Below are positions 26,697 through 35,604 of a stretch of DNA of 64,000 nucleotides, piece by piece. The stretch lies in contig JAXHOK010000055.1 of assembly GCA_034519515.1 (NCBI GenBank), forward strand, positions 124,001 through 188,000, read 5' to 3'. This stretch comes from Arcicella sp034519515 (lineage in GTDB: Bacteria > Bacteroidota > Bacteroidia > Cytophagales > Spirosomataceae). Both the position numbers and the translations under genes were made by a program. The notes under the pieces were generated by a model. It made no database searches, was not told the DNA's origin, and saw nothing but the letters and a program-made list of their open reading frames with translations. Numbering within the stretch: the first letter of the stretch is position 1; each line of letters opens with the position of its first letter.

Positions 26697-28850
26697 ATGA
26701 TTTCATATAATATAAAAAATAACGTAGCTATCCTCAGCATCAACGTGGCGAATCAGCCGATGAATGTTTTGAATAGCGAATCAATGCCCGCTTTGGCGGA
26801 GGCTTTGGAAAAGGCTTATACTGATACCGAAGTAAAAGGAATTATCATCACTTCTGAACGTCCAGAATTCATCGCTGGGGCAGATTTGAAGATGATTTTG
26901 GAAAATAATGGTAAAGCTCCCGACGAATTATTAAAGCTCTCATTGGGCTTGAATGGCATTTTTCGGAAGATGGAAACCAACGGAAAACCCGTAGTGGCTG
27001 CCATCAACGGCACGGCTTTGGGCGGTGGTTATGAAGTCTGTTTGGCGTGTCATCACCGAGTGGCTTTGAACAACCCGAAGGCAGTTATCGGCTTGCCCGA
27101 AGTAACAGTTGGCTTGCTCCCAGGCGGTGGCGGAACGCAACGTTTGCCCCGCATGATTGGTATGGAAATGGCGGCTCCTCTTTTGTTGGAAGGCAAAAAA
27201 GTTTCTCCCAAAGAAGCCCTTTCGATGGGAATGATTAACGAATTGGCAGAAACTCCCGAAGAAATGATGGAAAAAGCCTTTGCGTTTATCAACACCAATC
27301 CAAACGCCATTCAACCTTGGGATGAAGTGAATAGAAAAACGGGTAAAATTCAGGCTCGGGAGAATTTTAAAGTACCAGGAGGAAATATTTTGACTCCCAA
27401 AGGCGTACAATTGATGATGGGTGGCACGGCAATGACCTTGAACAAAACGCAAGGAAATTACCCTTCGCCAGTTGCCATTTTGTCTTGCGTTTATGAAGGA
27501 CTTTTGGTGAATATTGACAAAGGAATTGGCATTGAAGCACGTTATTTTGTAAAAGTCGCTAATTCATCAGTTGCCAAAAACTTGATTCGTACCATGTTTT
27601 TTGGTTTGAATGAAGTCAATAAAGGTGCTGGTCGTCCGAAGGAAATTGATAAAACTGATGTCAAAAAATTGGGTATTTTGGGTGCGGGTATGATGGGTGC
27701 GGGCATTGCGTATGTTTCAGCAATGGCAGGAATTCAAGTAATTTTGAAAGATGTTTCGATGGAAGCCGCTGAAAAAGGTAAAGATTATTCAAGAGCTTTA
27801 TTGAAAAAGGCGATGGACAGAGGCAAAATGGATTCTTTGAGAGCCGAGGGTATTTTGAACCTTATCAAAGCCACCGATAATTATGCCGATATTGAAGGGG
27901 CAGACCTCATCATCGAAGCCGTTTTCGAGAATCGTGATTTGAAAGCCACCGTAACCAAAGACTCTGAACCATTATTGGCTTCGGGAGGCGTATTTGGCTC
28001 AAATACTTCCACTTTACCAATTACAGGCTTGGCAGACACCTCAGCAAAACCAGAGAACTTTATCGGAATCCACTTCTTTTCACCCGTTGATAAAATGCAA
28101 TTGGTGGAAATTATCATGGGTAAAGAAACCTCTGATTATGCCTTGGCAGTGGCGATGGATTACGTGAAAAAAATCCGCAAAACGCCAATCGTAGTAAACG
28201 ATTTTAGAGGTTTTTATACATCAAGAGTTTTCGGAACGTACACCTCAGAAGGCATTGAATTATTGAAAGACGGTATTGATCCAGTAGTTATTGAAAACGT
28301 GGCGAAGCAAATCGGAATGCCCGTTGGACCGTTGGCAGTTTCGGACGAAGTGGCTTTGGATTTAGCTTATAAAATTTCGGGTGCAGCCGTGAAAGATGGT
28401 GTGTTGTCGGAAACTGATACAACCTACCAAGTAAGTAAGCAATTTACTGAAATGGGACGTTTAGGCAAGAAGGCAAAAGCAGGGTTTTATGAATATCCAG
28501 AAGGCGGCAAAAAGCACCTTTGGAGCGGATTGGCAGAACTTTTCCCCGTAAAAGAAGAGCAAATCAGTACGGAAGATATTAAGAAAAGATTGTTATATCG
28601 TCAGGTTTTAGAGACCGTAAAATGCAAAGAAGAAGGCGTACTTCGCAGTAATTTGGATGCAGATTTAGGCTCAATTTTCGCCTGGGGTTTCCCTCCATAT
28701 TTAGGCGGAACACTCTCATTTGTGGACACCGTGGGCATCAAAACCTTCGTGGCAGAATGTGATAGATTAGCAGAGGCTTATGGAGAACGATTTAAACCAA
28801 CGGATAAATTGAGGGAGATGGCGGAAACTGGGGTTGGGTTTTATGCGTAG
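26697..28850 (+). CDS. fadJ: Fused enoyl-CoA hydratase / 3-hydroxyacyl-CoA dehydrogenase
   Basis: A 717-residue bifunctional enzyme. The N-terminal crotonase domain (about 1-290) has FIAGADLKMI and the oxyanion-hole region NGTALGGGYE, with the catalytic Glu block GLPEVTVGLLPGGGGTQRLPR. The dehydrogenase part (about 320-717) has the NAD motif GILGAGMMGAGIA and the His block GIHFFSPVDKMQLVE. It performs the middle two steps of fatty acid beta-oxidation with the thiolase encoded upstream. The symbol fadB would be equally suitable. Confidence 0.93.
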   Translation: MISYNIKNNVAILSINVANQPMNVLNSESMPALAEALEKAYTDTEVKGIIITSERPEFIAGADLKMILENNGKAPDELLKLSLGLNGIFRKMETNGKPVVAAINGTALGGGYEVCLACHHRVALNNPKAVIGLPEVTVGLLPGGGGTQRLPRMIGMEMAAPLLLEGKKVSPKEALSMGMINELAETPEEMMEKAFAFINTNPNAIQPWDEVNRKTGKIQARENFKVPGGNILTPKGVQLMMGGTAMTLNKTQGNYPSPVAILSCVYEGLLVNIDKGIGIEARYFVKVANSSVAKNLIRTMFFGLNEVNKGAGRPKEIDKTDVKKLGILGAGMMGAGIAYVSAMAGIQVILKDVSMEAAEKGKDYSRALLKKAMDRGKMDSLRAEGILNLIKATDNYADIEGADLIIEAVFENRDLKATVTKDSEPLLASGGVFGSNTSTLPITGLADTSAKPENFIGIHFFSPVDKMQLVEIIMGKETSDYALAVAMDYVKKIRKTPIVVNDFRGFYTSRVFGTYTSEGIELLKDGIDPVVIENVAKQIGMPVGPLAVSDEVALDLAYKISGAAVKDGVLSETDTTYQVSKQFTEMGRLGKKAKAGFYEYPEGGKKHLWSGLAELFPVKEEQISTEDIKKRLLYRQVLETVKCKEEGVLRSNLDADLGSIFAWGFPPYLGGTLSFVDTVGIKTFVAECDRLAEAYGERFKPTDKLREMAETGVGFYA

Positions 28851-28865
28851 GGGATTTTTGAAAGG

Positions 28866-28893
28866 AAAAGGCGAGTCGTGAGGCTCGCCTTTT
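28866..28893 (+). terminator. Rho-independent terminator
   Basis: AAAAGGCGAG (28866-28875) pairs with CTCGCCTTTT (28884-28893), followed by TTTT. It ends the beta-oxidation genes and faces the convergent vapC gene. Confidence 0.85.
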
Positions 28894-28903
28894 TTTGTGG
28901 GTT

Positions 28904-29278
28904 TTACCAAATACAATCAACATCATAATCATCAAAAGCACTATTTCTACTAACGATTTTGATTTTTTCGGTTATAGTTTGAGCGATTAACATTCTGTCA
29001 AATGGGTCTCTGTGATGGAAAGGCAGTGAAGAAACACAAATAGTATGTTCGGGAAATATTGGGAGTATCGAAAACCCATTTGCCTCAATTTTGCTAATCA
29101 TGTCAGGAATATCAATAGCTATTTCTAACTTTCCGAGACTCGTCTTTATGGCTATTTCCCACAGGCTAACAATACTGATAAAGATTTCATTTTCAATATC
29201 TTCTATTTGAATTCTGATTCTTGATGGAAGGTTTTCATCATTTTCAACAAACCAGATGAAGGCGTGGGTATCTAACAA
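28904..29278 (-). CDS. VapC-type PIN-domain toxin with displaced start
   Basis: A 124-residue PIN domain. It begins LLLDTHAFIWFV with the first catalytic Asp, then SLWEIAIKTSLGKLEI (Glu) and HHRDPFDRMLIAQT (Asp). VapC toxins are tRNA or rRNA endonucleases held by a cognate antitoxin. The normal start just before TTATTGTTAGAT is missing because an M1-type element (29282-29382) is inserted exactly there, with TTA duplicated. Translation would need an internal TTG. No intact antitoxin gene is left upstream, so it may be silent. Confidence 0.75.
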   Translation of the reverse strand: MLDTHAFIWFVENDENLPSRIRIQIEDIENEIFISIVSLWEIAIKTSLGKLEIAIDIPDMISKIEANGFSILPIFPEHTICVSSLPFHHRDPFDRMLIAQTITEKIKIVSRNSAFDDYDVDCIW

Positions 29279-29281
29279 TAA

Positions 29282-29382
29282 GGGAGCATCTAAAAAATAG
29301 CATACCCACTAAAAGCCTCACCCTAAATCCCTCTCCCGTGGAGAGGGACTTTTAAAAGGTATATTATTTCTTAGACGCCCCC
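29282..29382. mobile_element. Short (101 bp) M1-related MITE
   Basis: It begins GGGAGCATCTAA and ends TTAGACGCCCCC, 12-bp terminal inverted repeats with two mismatches. The duplication is TAA (29279-29281 and 29383-29385). The termini match M1, but the interior is different: a hairpin TCCCTCTCCCGTGGAGAGGGA replaces the CTTCCCGAAAGT module. It sits at the 5' end of the vapC gene. Confidence 0.82.
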
Positions 29383-29406
29383 TAACTTAATGATAAAGTT
29401 ATATTA

Positions 29407-29596
29407 GGAACTGAAAAACAATAAGTAGACGTTTTTTAAATGCCCTTTTTTGCACTACTCTACGTTGCGGAATGCCGCCCAGATTAAATCCTCATTTAGC
29501 GATGCTAAACTGCGGCGACCGTCGCACGGTTTTATCGCCTTGATTGGCACAAAAAATAACATTTAAAAATTCATCCACTTATTATTTTCCCGTTCC
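29407..29596. mobile_element. M2-family MITE, 190 bp, inverted orientation
   Basis: It begins GGAACTGAAAAACAATAAGT and ends ACTTATTATTTTCCCGTTCC. The duplication is TTA (29404-29406 and 29597-29599). It is the near-exact reverse complement of the copy at 39137 and has the same length. It lies only 24 bp from the short M1-related element. The remainder of the gap to 29830 is AT-rich, with one small hairpin (GGGGTAAAAAACCCC near 29720) and no convincing gene. Confidence 0.93.
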
Positions 29597-29830
29597 TTAT
29601 CTATTTCTTCTTCAAATTTAATCAACATTTCCTCATTTCTAAAAGAAGCGGAGTTTGTCGAAAATTCAGATATGTTTAGCAGAAACTGTATATCCAACTA
29701 ATTTTCTCAAACCACAATAGGGGTAAAAAACCCCAAAATTGTCATACCCACAGATACCTGAGTAAATAGTTTTACCCTTTTTTAAACTTTTCCATTACAA
29801 TCATTTCTAAACAATCAAAACACTACGAAT

Positions 29831-30079
29831 ATGAAAAAGATAGGAATTCACAAAAAACTAATGATGCTGACTGCTGTGGTTGGTATGATGCTTTTAGTCA
29901 CTTCGTGTGGACGAGGGTACGTGAGAAGCGGGTATGGATATGGTCGTCCTTATGGATATGGTTACAATTATCCCCGTCCGTATCGTTATGCTGTGCCACC
30001 GCCTGTGGTGGTTGTGCCGAGATATTGCCCACCGCCCAGACGTGGAAATGGAAGAGCGTATGGAAGACGTAGATGGTAA
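29831..30079 (+). CDS. Small Gly/Tyr/Pro-rich lipoprotein
   Basis: An 82-residue protein. The lipoprotein signal ends LLVTSCGRG (Cys about 26). The mature part is a low-complexity stretch of GYGYGRPYGYGYNYPRPY type followed by PPPVVVVP and a basic tail. No family assignment. A role at the envelope is likely from the lipobox; its function is unknown. Confidence 0.7.
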   Translation: MKKIGIHKKLMMLTAVVGMMLLVTSCGRGYVRSGYGYGRPYGYGYNYPRPYRYAVPPPVVVVPRYCPPPRRGNGRAYGRRRW

Positions 30080-30146
30080 TAGAATAATAATGTAAAAAAT
30101 AGCAAAGCCGTAACCTAAAAAGTTGTGGCTTTTGTATTTTTACGGC

Positions 30147-31484
30147 ATGAATACAATCCTGATATTGAATGCCCAAGTGGTAAACGAAGGCATAATCGAA
30201 ACGAAAGACGTTTTTGTAAAAGACGGTCTTATTGATAAAATTGGTAGTAATTTGTCTGGTTCACAGGCAGATATCATTATTGATGCCAAAGGAAAATATC
30301 TTTTCCCTGGCGTAATTGACGACCAAGTACACTTTCGTGAGCCTGGACTTACCCACAAAGCCTGCATCCATTCAGAAGCTCGTGCGGGGGTTGCGGGGGG
30401 CGTTACTACTTTTATGGAAATGCCTAATACAGTTCCGAATGCTTTGACCCAAGAACTTTTGGCGGATAAATATGAGATTGCCGCTCGTACTTCTTTGGCA
30501 AATTATTCTTTTTATATGGGTGTTTCAAATGATAATTTGGAAGAAGCTCTAAAAACCAATCCCCAAGATATTTGCGGACTCAAAATTTTTATGGGTTCCT
30601 CCACGGGAAATATGTTGGTGGATAATGAGCAAACGCTCGAAAATATCTTCTCGAAAAGTGAATTATTGATTGCCACGCATTGCGAAGTGGAAGGAATTGT
30701 GAAGGCAAATGAGGCGATTTACAAAGAGAAAATGGGCGATAATCCGCACCCAAGAGTTCATCCCGAAATCCGTAGTGTGGAGGCTTGTTATAATTCTTCT
30801 TCGATGGCGATTGAACTGGCAAAAAAACATAATACACGCTTGCATATTCTCCATATTTCTACGGGTGAAGAAACTGAATTATTCAGAAATGACATTCCTT
30901 TGAAGGAAAAACGCATTACTGCCGAAGTTTGCGTACATCATTTATACTTCGATGCCCGAGATTATGAAACGTTGGGCAATCAGATAAAATGCAATCCCGC
31001 TATCAAAGCCGATGGACACAAACAAAAAATTTTTCAAGCACTTTTAGACAATAGAATTGACGTTATCGCCACTGACCACGCCCCCCATTTGTGGACAGAA
31101 AAACAGAATCCATATTGGTCTTCGCCTTCGGGTTTGCCTTTGGTACAGCATCCGTTGAATTTGATGTTGGAATTTTATCAAGAAGGCAAAATTTCTCTGG
31201 AACGCATCGCCGAAAAAATGGCTCATGCCGTGGCAGATTGCTTCCAAATTTCAAATCGTGGCTATATTCGTGAAGGCTATTGGGCAGACTTAGTTTTGAT
31301 AGATTTAGCCGCAGATACGACCGTGAGTAAAAACAATATTTACTACCAATGCGGATGGTCGCCTTTGGAAGGAAAAACCTTCAATTCACGCATTACGCAC
31401 ACAATTGTATCGGGGCATTTGGCTTTTGAGGAGGGTACTTTTGATGAAAGTGTGGTGGGGAAAAGGATTTTGTTTGAGCGGTAG
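30147..31484 (+). CDS. pyrC: Dihydroorotase
   Basis: The ATG at 30147 (MNTILILNAQVV) gives 445 residues, normal for the class I type. The metal-site region reads GVIDDQVHFREPGLTHK, where the first His of the usual HxH is Gln. This variant is known to me from other Bacteroidota dihydroorotases. Other ligands are present: GSSTGNMLVDN, ATHCEVE, LHILHIST and the catalytic ATDHAPHL. The enzyme closes carbamoyl-aspartate to dihydroorotate in pyrimidine synthesis. Confidence 0.9.
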   Translation: MNTILILNAQVVNEGIIETKDVFVKDGLIDKIGSNLSGSQADIIIDAKGKYLFPGVIDDQVHFREPGLTHKACIHSEARAGVAGGVTTFMEMPNTVPNALTQELLADKYEIAARTSLANYSFYMGVSNDNLEEALKTNPQDICGLKIFMGSSTGNMLVDNEQTLENIFSKSELLIATHCEVEGIVKANEAIYKEKMGDNPHPRVHPEIRSVEACYNSSSMAIELAKKHNTRLHILHISTGEETELFRNDIPLKEKRITAEVCVHHLYFDARDYETLGNQIKCNPAIKADGHKQKIFQALLDNRIDVIATDHAPHLWTEKQNPYWSSPSGLPLVQHPLNLMLEFYQEGKISLERIAEKMAHAVADCFQISNRGYIREGYWADLVLIDLAADTTVSKNNIYYQCGWSPLEGKTFNSRITHTIVSGHLAFEEGTFDESVVGKRILFER

Positions 31485-31538
31485 AAGTTCATTACGATAA
31501 TAGAATCCATTTTGAATACATATTTTGACAATTTTTCG

Positions 31539-31546
31539 TAAATTTG
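31539..31546 (+). promoter_or_regulatory. Bacteroidota -7 box upstream of the antitoxin gene
   Basis: TAAATTTG fits TAnnTTTG and lies 20 bp before the ATG at 31567. Two TTTG words (31511, 31524) upstream are possible -33 boxes but neither is at ideal spacing. Confidence 0.45.
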
Positions 31547-31566
31547 GCAAGTCTTAAAATAAAAAT

Positions 31567-31788
31567 ATGCTCACTACAACCATCACGGGGACATATCAAA
31601 ATGGGCAGGTATTTTTAGAAAATATACCCAAAACAAAGAAAAAAATGAAGGTATTTGTTACTTTCATGGAAGAAATTGATGTGGTAAATCAATCTATATC
31701 AAAACGACCTTTTGGAATTTTAAAAGGAAGTGTTACTCTTTCTGATGATTTCAATGAGCCGTTGGATGATTTAAAGGAATATATGTAG
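31567..31788 (+). CDS. VapB-like antitoxin (DUF2281-like)
   Basis: A 73-residue protein. The N-terminal part TTTITGTYQNGQVFLENIP is followed by KMKVFVTFMEE and the C-terminal block SVTLSDDFNEPLDDLKEYM, a pattern common to antitoxins paired with VapC toxins. It ends 1 bp before the ATG of the toxin gene. The toxin is broken, so this is probably an orphan antitoxin that could still autoregulate. Confidence 0.8.
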   Translation: MLTTTITGTYQNGQVFLENIPKTKKKMKVFVTFMEEIDVVNQSISKRPFGILKGSVTLSDDFNEPLDDLKEYM

Positions 31789-31789
31789 G

Positions 31790-32185
31790 ATGGATATTTT
31801 ATTAAACACCCACGCTTTAATTTAGTATTTGGAAGGCGATGAACAACTTTCTGAAAATGCTAAGAATCATATCCAGAACACTCAAAATACAATTTATGCA
31901 GGCCATGTTAGTTTTTTTGAGATGGTAATAAAGATGAAATTGGGTAAGATTATTACCAAGAGAAATTTAGACGATTTTATAAAAGCAACCAAAGACAGTT
32001 TCATCGAAATATTACCAAGTGAGGAGGAGCATTTTACAAAATATTTAGAAATTCCCTTCATTGCTGAACACAGAGATCCTTTTGATAGACTTTTGATTGC
32101 AACTGCCATTTATGAAAATTTGAGTATTATTTCGGTTGATGAAAAGTTTGACTATTATACAGATTTAGTGAATATAATCTGGTAA
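31790..32185 (+). pseudogene. VapC-type PIN toxin inactivated by a nonsense codon
   Basis: Read from ATG 31790 the product is MDILLNTHALI, a TAG stop, then YLEGDEQLS and an intact frame to 32185. The stop stands where PIN toxins of this family have Trp (LLDTHALIWYLE); TGG to TAG is one change. The first catalytic Asp is also Asn (LLNTHALI), again a G-to-A change. Downstream catalytic residues (FEMVIKMKLGKI, HRDPFDRLLIATA) remain. The toxin is dead; the antitoxin upstream is intact. Confidence 0.85.
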
Positions 32186-32233
32186 AAACTAATCACATAT
32201 TTACATTCTTTCCACATATTTAATCATAAAACT

Positions 32234-33772
32234 ATGCTCGCCAAAACCTTCGGAAGTGCCTTACATGGCGTTGATGCAACTATTATCACCGTTGAAGTTA
32301 GCGAAGGACAAGGGCAATTATTCTTCATTGTGGGTTTGCCTGATGGGGCGGTTAAAGAGTCCACGCACCGTGTGGAGTCTGCCATTAAACAGGTTGGTTA
32401 TTTTTTCCCTCGTACAAAAGTAGTTGTTAATCTTGCCCCTGCGGATATTCGCAAAGAGGGTTCGGCGTATGATTTACCCATTGCTCTGGGTGTAATTCAC
32501 GCTTCTGGACAAGCCAATTTGAAGGAACTTGAAAACTATGTAATTATGGGTGAATTAGCCCTCGATGGCTCACTCAGACCCATCAAAGGCGTTTTACCTA
32601 TCGCTATCGAAGCCCGCAAAAAAGGTTTCAAGGGTTTTATTCTGCCCACTGAAAATGCTTATGAAGCATCCATCGTAAATAATTTAGATGTTATCGGTGT
32701 TACAAGCCTTAAACAAGCTGCTGAGTTTCTGAAAGGTTCGCTCGTGATTGAGCCTTTGGTTACGGACACTCGTGATATTTTTACTAATTCTCAAAACGAT
32801 TATGATGCTGATTTCTCGCACGTACAAGGGCAAGAGAACATCAAAAGAGCCTTGGAAATCACGGCGGCGGGTGGACATAATGCCATTATGATTGGACCTC
32901 CTGGGGCGGGCAAAACCATGCTGGCGAAGCGGATTCCCAGTATTTTACCCCCACTTTCTTTACAGGAAGCCCTCGAAACTACTAAAATTCATTCCGTTGC
33001 GGGTAAATTAGGAGCAAAGGCAAGTTTGATTTCTACCCGTCCGTATCGTTCGCCCCATCACACTATTTCGGATGCGGCTTTGGTGGGTGGCGGAAGTAAT
33101 CCACAACCTGGCGAAATCTCTTTGGCACATAACGGAGTCTTGTTTTTAGACGAATTGCCCGAATTCAAACGCTCGGCTTTGGAGGTTTTACGTCAGCCCT
33201 TGGAAGAACGAAAAGTTTGTATTTCAAGAGCAAGATGGGCGGTAGAATTTCCGTCCAGTTTTATGCTGATTGCCAGTATGAATCCTTGTCCGTGTGGGTA
33301 TTACAACCACCCCGAAAAAGAATGCGTTTGTGGCCCAGGCGTAGTGCAGAAATATTTGAATAAAATCTCAGGACCACTTTTGGATAGAATTGATTTGCAC
33401 GTGGAAGTTACACCCGTGAAATTCGAGCAATTATCTTCGATGCGGAAATCAGAAAGTTCAGCCCAAATTCGGGAACGAGTTATCAAAGCCCGTGAAATTC
33501 AGACTGTTAGATTTAAAGATTATCCAGAAATATATTCCAATGCCATGATGCCTTCGCAGATGGTAAAGGAGGTTTGTGCTTTGACCGAAGCAGGAATTGC
33601 CCTTTTGAAAAGAGCGATGGAAAGATTACAACTCTCCGCCCGTGCCTACGACCGTATCTTGCGGGTAGCCCGAACCATTGCAGATTTGGCTGGTACTGAG
33701 GATATTAGAACGGAACATTTGGCGGAAGCAATTCAATATCGGAGTTTGGATAGAGAGAATTGGGCGGGGTGA
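32234..33772 (+). CDS. comM: ComM/YifB-family Mg-chelatase-like AAA+ ATPase
   Basis: A 512-residue protein with the family order: N-terminal Lon-like domain (about 1-180, VGLPDGAVKES, RKEGSAYDLPIALG), the AAA+ core with Walker A GPPGAGKTMLAKR and Walker B GVLFLDELPEF, then CPCGYYNHPEKECVCGP (zinc-like cysteines) and the C-terminal lid. ComM homologues promote branch migration in natural transformation. A comEC gene in the same window (50823-52973) is compatible with competence. Confidence 0.92.
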   Translation: MLAKTFGSALHGVDATIITVEVSEGQGQLFFIVGLPDGAVKESTHRVESAIKQVGYFFPRTKVVVNLAPADIRKEGSAYDLPIALGVIHASGQANLKELENYVIMGELALDGSLRPIKGVLPIAIEARKKGFKGFILPTENAYEASIVNNLDVIGVTSLKQAAEFLKGSLVIEPLVTDTRDIFTNSQNDYDADFSHVQGQENIKRALEITAAGGHNAIMIGPPGAGKTMLAKRIPSILPPLSLQEALETTKIHSVAGKLGAKASLISTRPYRSPHHTISDAALVGGGSNPQPGEISLAHNGVLFLDELPEFKRSALEVLRQPLEERKVCISRARWAVEFPSSFMLIASMNPCPCGYYNHPEKECVCGPGVVQKYLNKISGPLLDRIDLHVEVTPVKFEQLSSMRKSESSAQIRERVIKAREIQTVRFKDYPEIYSNAMMPSQMVKEVCALTEAGIALLKRAMERLQLSARAYDRILRVARTIADLAGTEDIRTEHLAEAIQYRSLDRENWAG

Positions 33773-33819
33773 TTTTTAGTTATCAGTTATTAGTAAACAG
33801 TTATCAAAAGGAACTTACG

Positions 33820-33850
33820 GGGGTGGCACGGGTTTGAACTGTGCCACCCC
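33820..33850. terminator. Hairpin downstream of comM
   Basis: GGGGTGGCAC (33820-33829) pairs with GTGCCACCCC (33841-33850). There is only a weak T-run after it, so terminator function is probable rather than clear. Confidence 0.55.
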
Positions 33851-33924
33851 TAATAAGTTTAAATAACTCGTAAAATACTGAATTATTACAAACTAATAAG
33901 TTACTGATTCAAGAATTAGTAGCA

Positions 33925-34272
33925 TTGATTGAAAACGGTAAAAGCAATTGGATTATGCCGCTAACGCCACAATTGCATTTCCGTAATGGCAAGTTGGAAG
34001 GCGAATCAATTTTATGTCACTACACGAGTTTAAAATATACCTATTCTGAAAAATCACTTGAAGACGCTATTTTGAGAGGGTTAGAGCAATTTATTTTAGA
34101 ACTGGGCAGTAGGTTTACTTTCGTAGAACGCCAAAAGCAGATGATTTTTGATGGAGAAGATTTGAAGCTAACAAGTACTACAACTAATAATTTAAGCCAA
34201 CCAAGGAGAGGATTTAGTCAATTATATAAAAGTATAGATTTCGACACAAAAAAGATATTGGTTACCGTGTAA
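33925..34272 (+). pseudogene. Truncated DUF1016/YhcG-like PD-(D/E)XK nuclease remnant
   Basis: A 115-residue frame; the reading frame is open from about 33862 without an ATG. The segment SEKSLEDAILRGLEQFILELGSRFTFVERQKQMIFDGEDL is the start of the nuclease domain of the YhcG family. The sequence then diverges (TSTTTNNLSQPRR) where the family has the catalytic strands. The N-terminal portion (LVALIENGKSNWIMP) does not fit YhcG and may come from another gene. I read it as a scrambled remnant. Confidence 0.6.
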
Positions 34273-34433
34273 CTTTACATCTTATGTATCCATACGAGCC
34301 AAATGAACTTTCATAGTTACAAGAATATCTTTGTTTTTATAGGCAAATAATCGTTTATTGGTTTTCAGAAAACGGAGAGTTAAATTATTCCAAACATTGC
34401 AAGACCTTAATTGAGCCTCTTTTGATAGTATAA

Positions 34434-34591
34434 GGGAGCATATAAATTTAAACATACCCACTTCTGGTATGAACTTCCCGAAAGTAAAAATAACTTTCGG
34501 GAAGTAAATCTCTCGGTAACTTCCCGAAAGTTATTTCTACTTTCGGGAAGTTTAATGGAAGTTATGGGTACTTTATTAATTGGATGCTCCC
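34434..34591. mobile_element. M1-family MITE, 158 bp copy C
   Basis: It begins GGGAGCATATAAAT and ends GGATGCTCCC, with an exact 8-bp terminal inverted repeat GGGAGCAT/ATGCTCCC. The duplication is TAA (34431-34433 and 34592-34594). The interior double hairpin is built from CTTCCCGAAAGT. Same length as copy A. The 160 bp to its left (34273-34433) show no confident gene; I see nothing else in that gap. Confidence 0.95.
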
Positions 34592-34621
34592 TAATATGAA
34601 AGCCCCACAATTTAGTATGCA

Positions 34622-34668
34622 ATCAAAAGAGCCTTCTAATATTATGACATATAGAAGGCTCTTTTGAT
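34622..34668 (-). terminator. Terminator of the psd gene
   Basis: A perfect 17-bp stem, 34622-34638 with 34652-34668 (ATCAAAAGAGCCTTCTA and its complement), 20 bp past the end of psd on the minus strand. Confidence 0.8.
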
Positions 34669-34688
34669 GTTAATCTTCTTTTATAAAC

Positions 34689-35348
34689 TTACGCTAACTC
34701 CGCAATTACCGTCTCCCCTCCTATTGGTTTATCATCCAAATTCACTAAAATTTTAGCGTCTAAGGGCAAATAAATATCAATCCTTGACCCAAATTTGATG
34801 AAACCAAATTCCTTGCCTTGCTCCACGGCCGTTCCTTTGTTCACATAACAACAGATTCTGCGAGCCAATGCTCCTGCAACTTGGCGGAAAAGCACCTCGG
34901 TTCCGTTATCGTGTTTTACCACAACTGTTGTCCGCTCATTATCGGTACTTGACTTGGGATGCCAAGCTACCAAAAATTTTCCTGGGTGGTATTTAAAATA
35001 AGAAACAATGCCTGCAATAGGATTGAAATTGATGTGTACATTGATGGGTGACATAAAAATTGACACTTGGCGGCGTGGCTCTTTGAAATATTCAGTTTCT
35101 ACAACTTCCTCAATGACCACCACTTTACCATCGGCTGGGGCAATAATATGCTTTGGATTTTTGACCGTTGTCCGTTCGGGTACACGAAAAAATTGGAGTA
35201 CGATAAGAGCAAATACTATGCTCAAAACTATGACTATTTTACGTAAAAGGTCACTTTCTGGAAAAAAATAAGCCGTAGCACTATTCAAAACTATCAAAAA
35301 AATGGTAGTTACCAAGATAGTTCCTTTGCTTTCTCTATGGATTGTCAT
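34689..35348 (-). CDS. psd: Phosphatidylserine decarboxylase proenzyme (short type)
   Basis: A 219-residue protein. Two membrane segments (about 10-50) precede the catalytic part with IIAPADGKVVVIEE, RRQVSIFMSPINVHINFNP and the self-cleavage site FIKFGSRIDIY, where processing at Gly-Ser generates the pyruvoyl group. The length fits the archaeal/Bacteroidota short class. It makes phosphatidylethanolamine from phosphatidylserine at the inner membrane. No pssA gene is adjacent. Confidence 0.93.
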   Translation of the reverse strand: MTIHRESKGTILVTTIFLIVLNSATAYFFPESDLLRKIVIVLSIVFALIVLQFFRVPERTTVKNPKHIIAPADGKVVVIEEVVETEYFKEPRRQVSIFMSPINVHINFNPIAGIVSYFKYHPGKFLVAWHPKSSTDNERTTVVVKHDNGTEVLFRQVAGALARRICCYVNKGTAVEQGKEFGFIKFGSRIDIYLPLDAKILVNLDDKPIGGETVIAELA

Positions 35349-35604
35349 GTGTTTTTTGGGGATATTGCTTAGACAAAGTTAAGAAAAATCTTTGGTTTTA
35401 ACTTCTTGGATTTTGACACATAAACGTAAACATTGAACATTAAATAGGGGTTACGGGTTAGGAATTAGGGATTAGGCTTGTAACTCGCTATCATTCAAGG
35501 AATTACAACACTAATTCTTAACTCCTATCACTATTTCTCAATTTTTAATGATAGACGCAACCTTTCATAAATAATAATCGTAATTTACTGGTAAGTTCCT
35601 CAAA

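Noticed and set aside
29898..30176. Minus-strand frame opposite the Gly/Tyr-rich lipoprotein
   Set aside because: It is antisense to a gene with a convincing lipoprotein signal and has no own signature.
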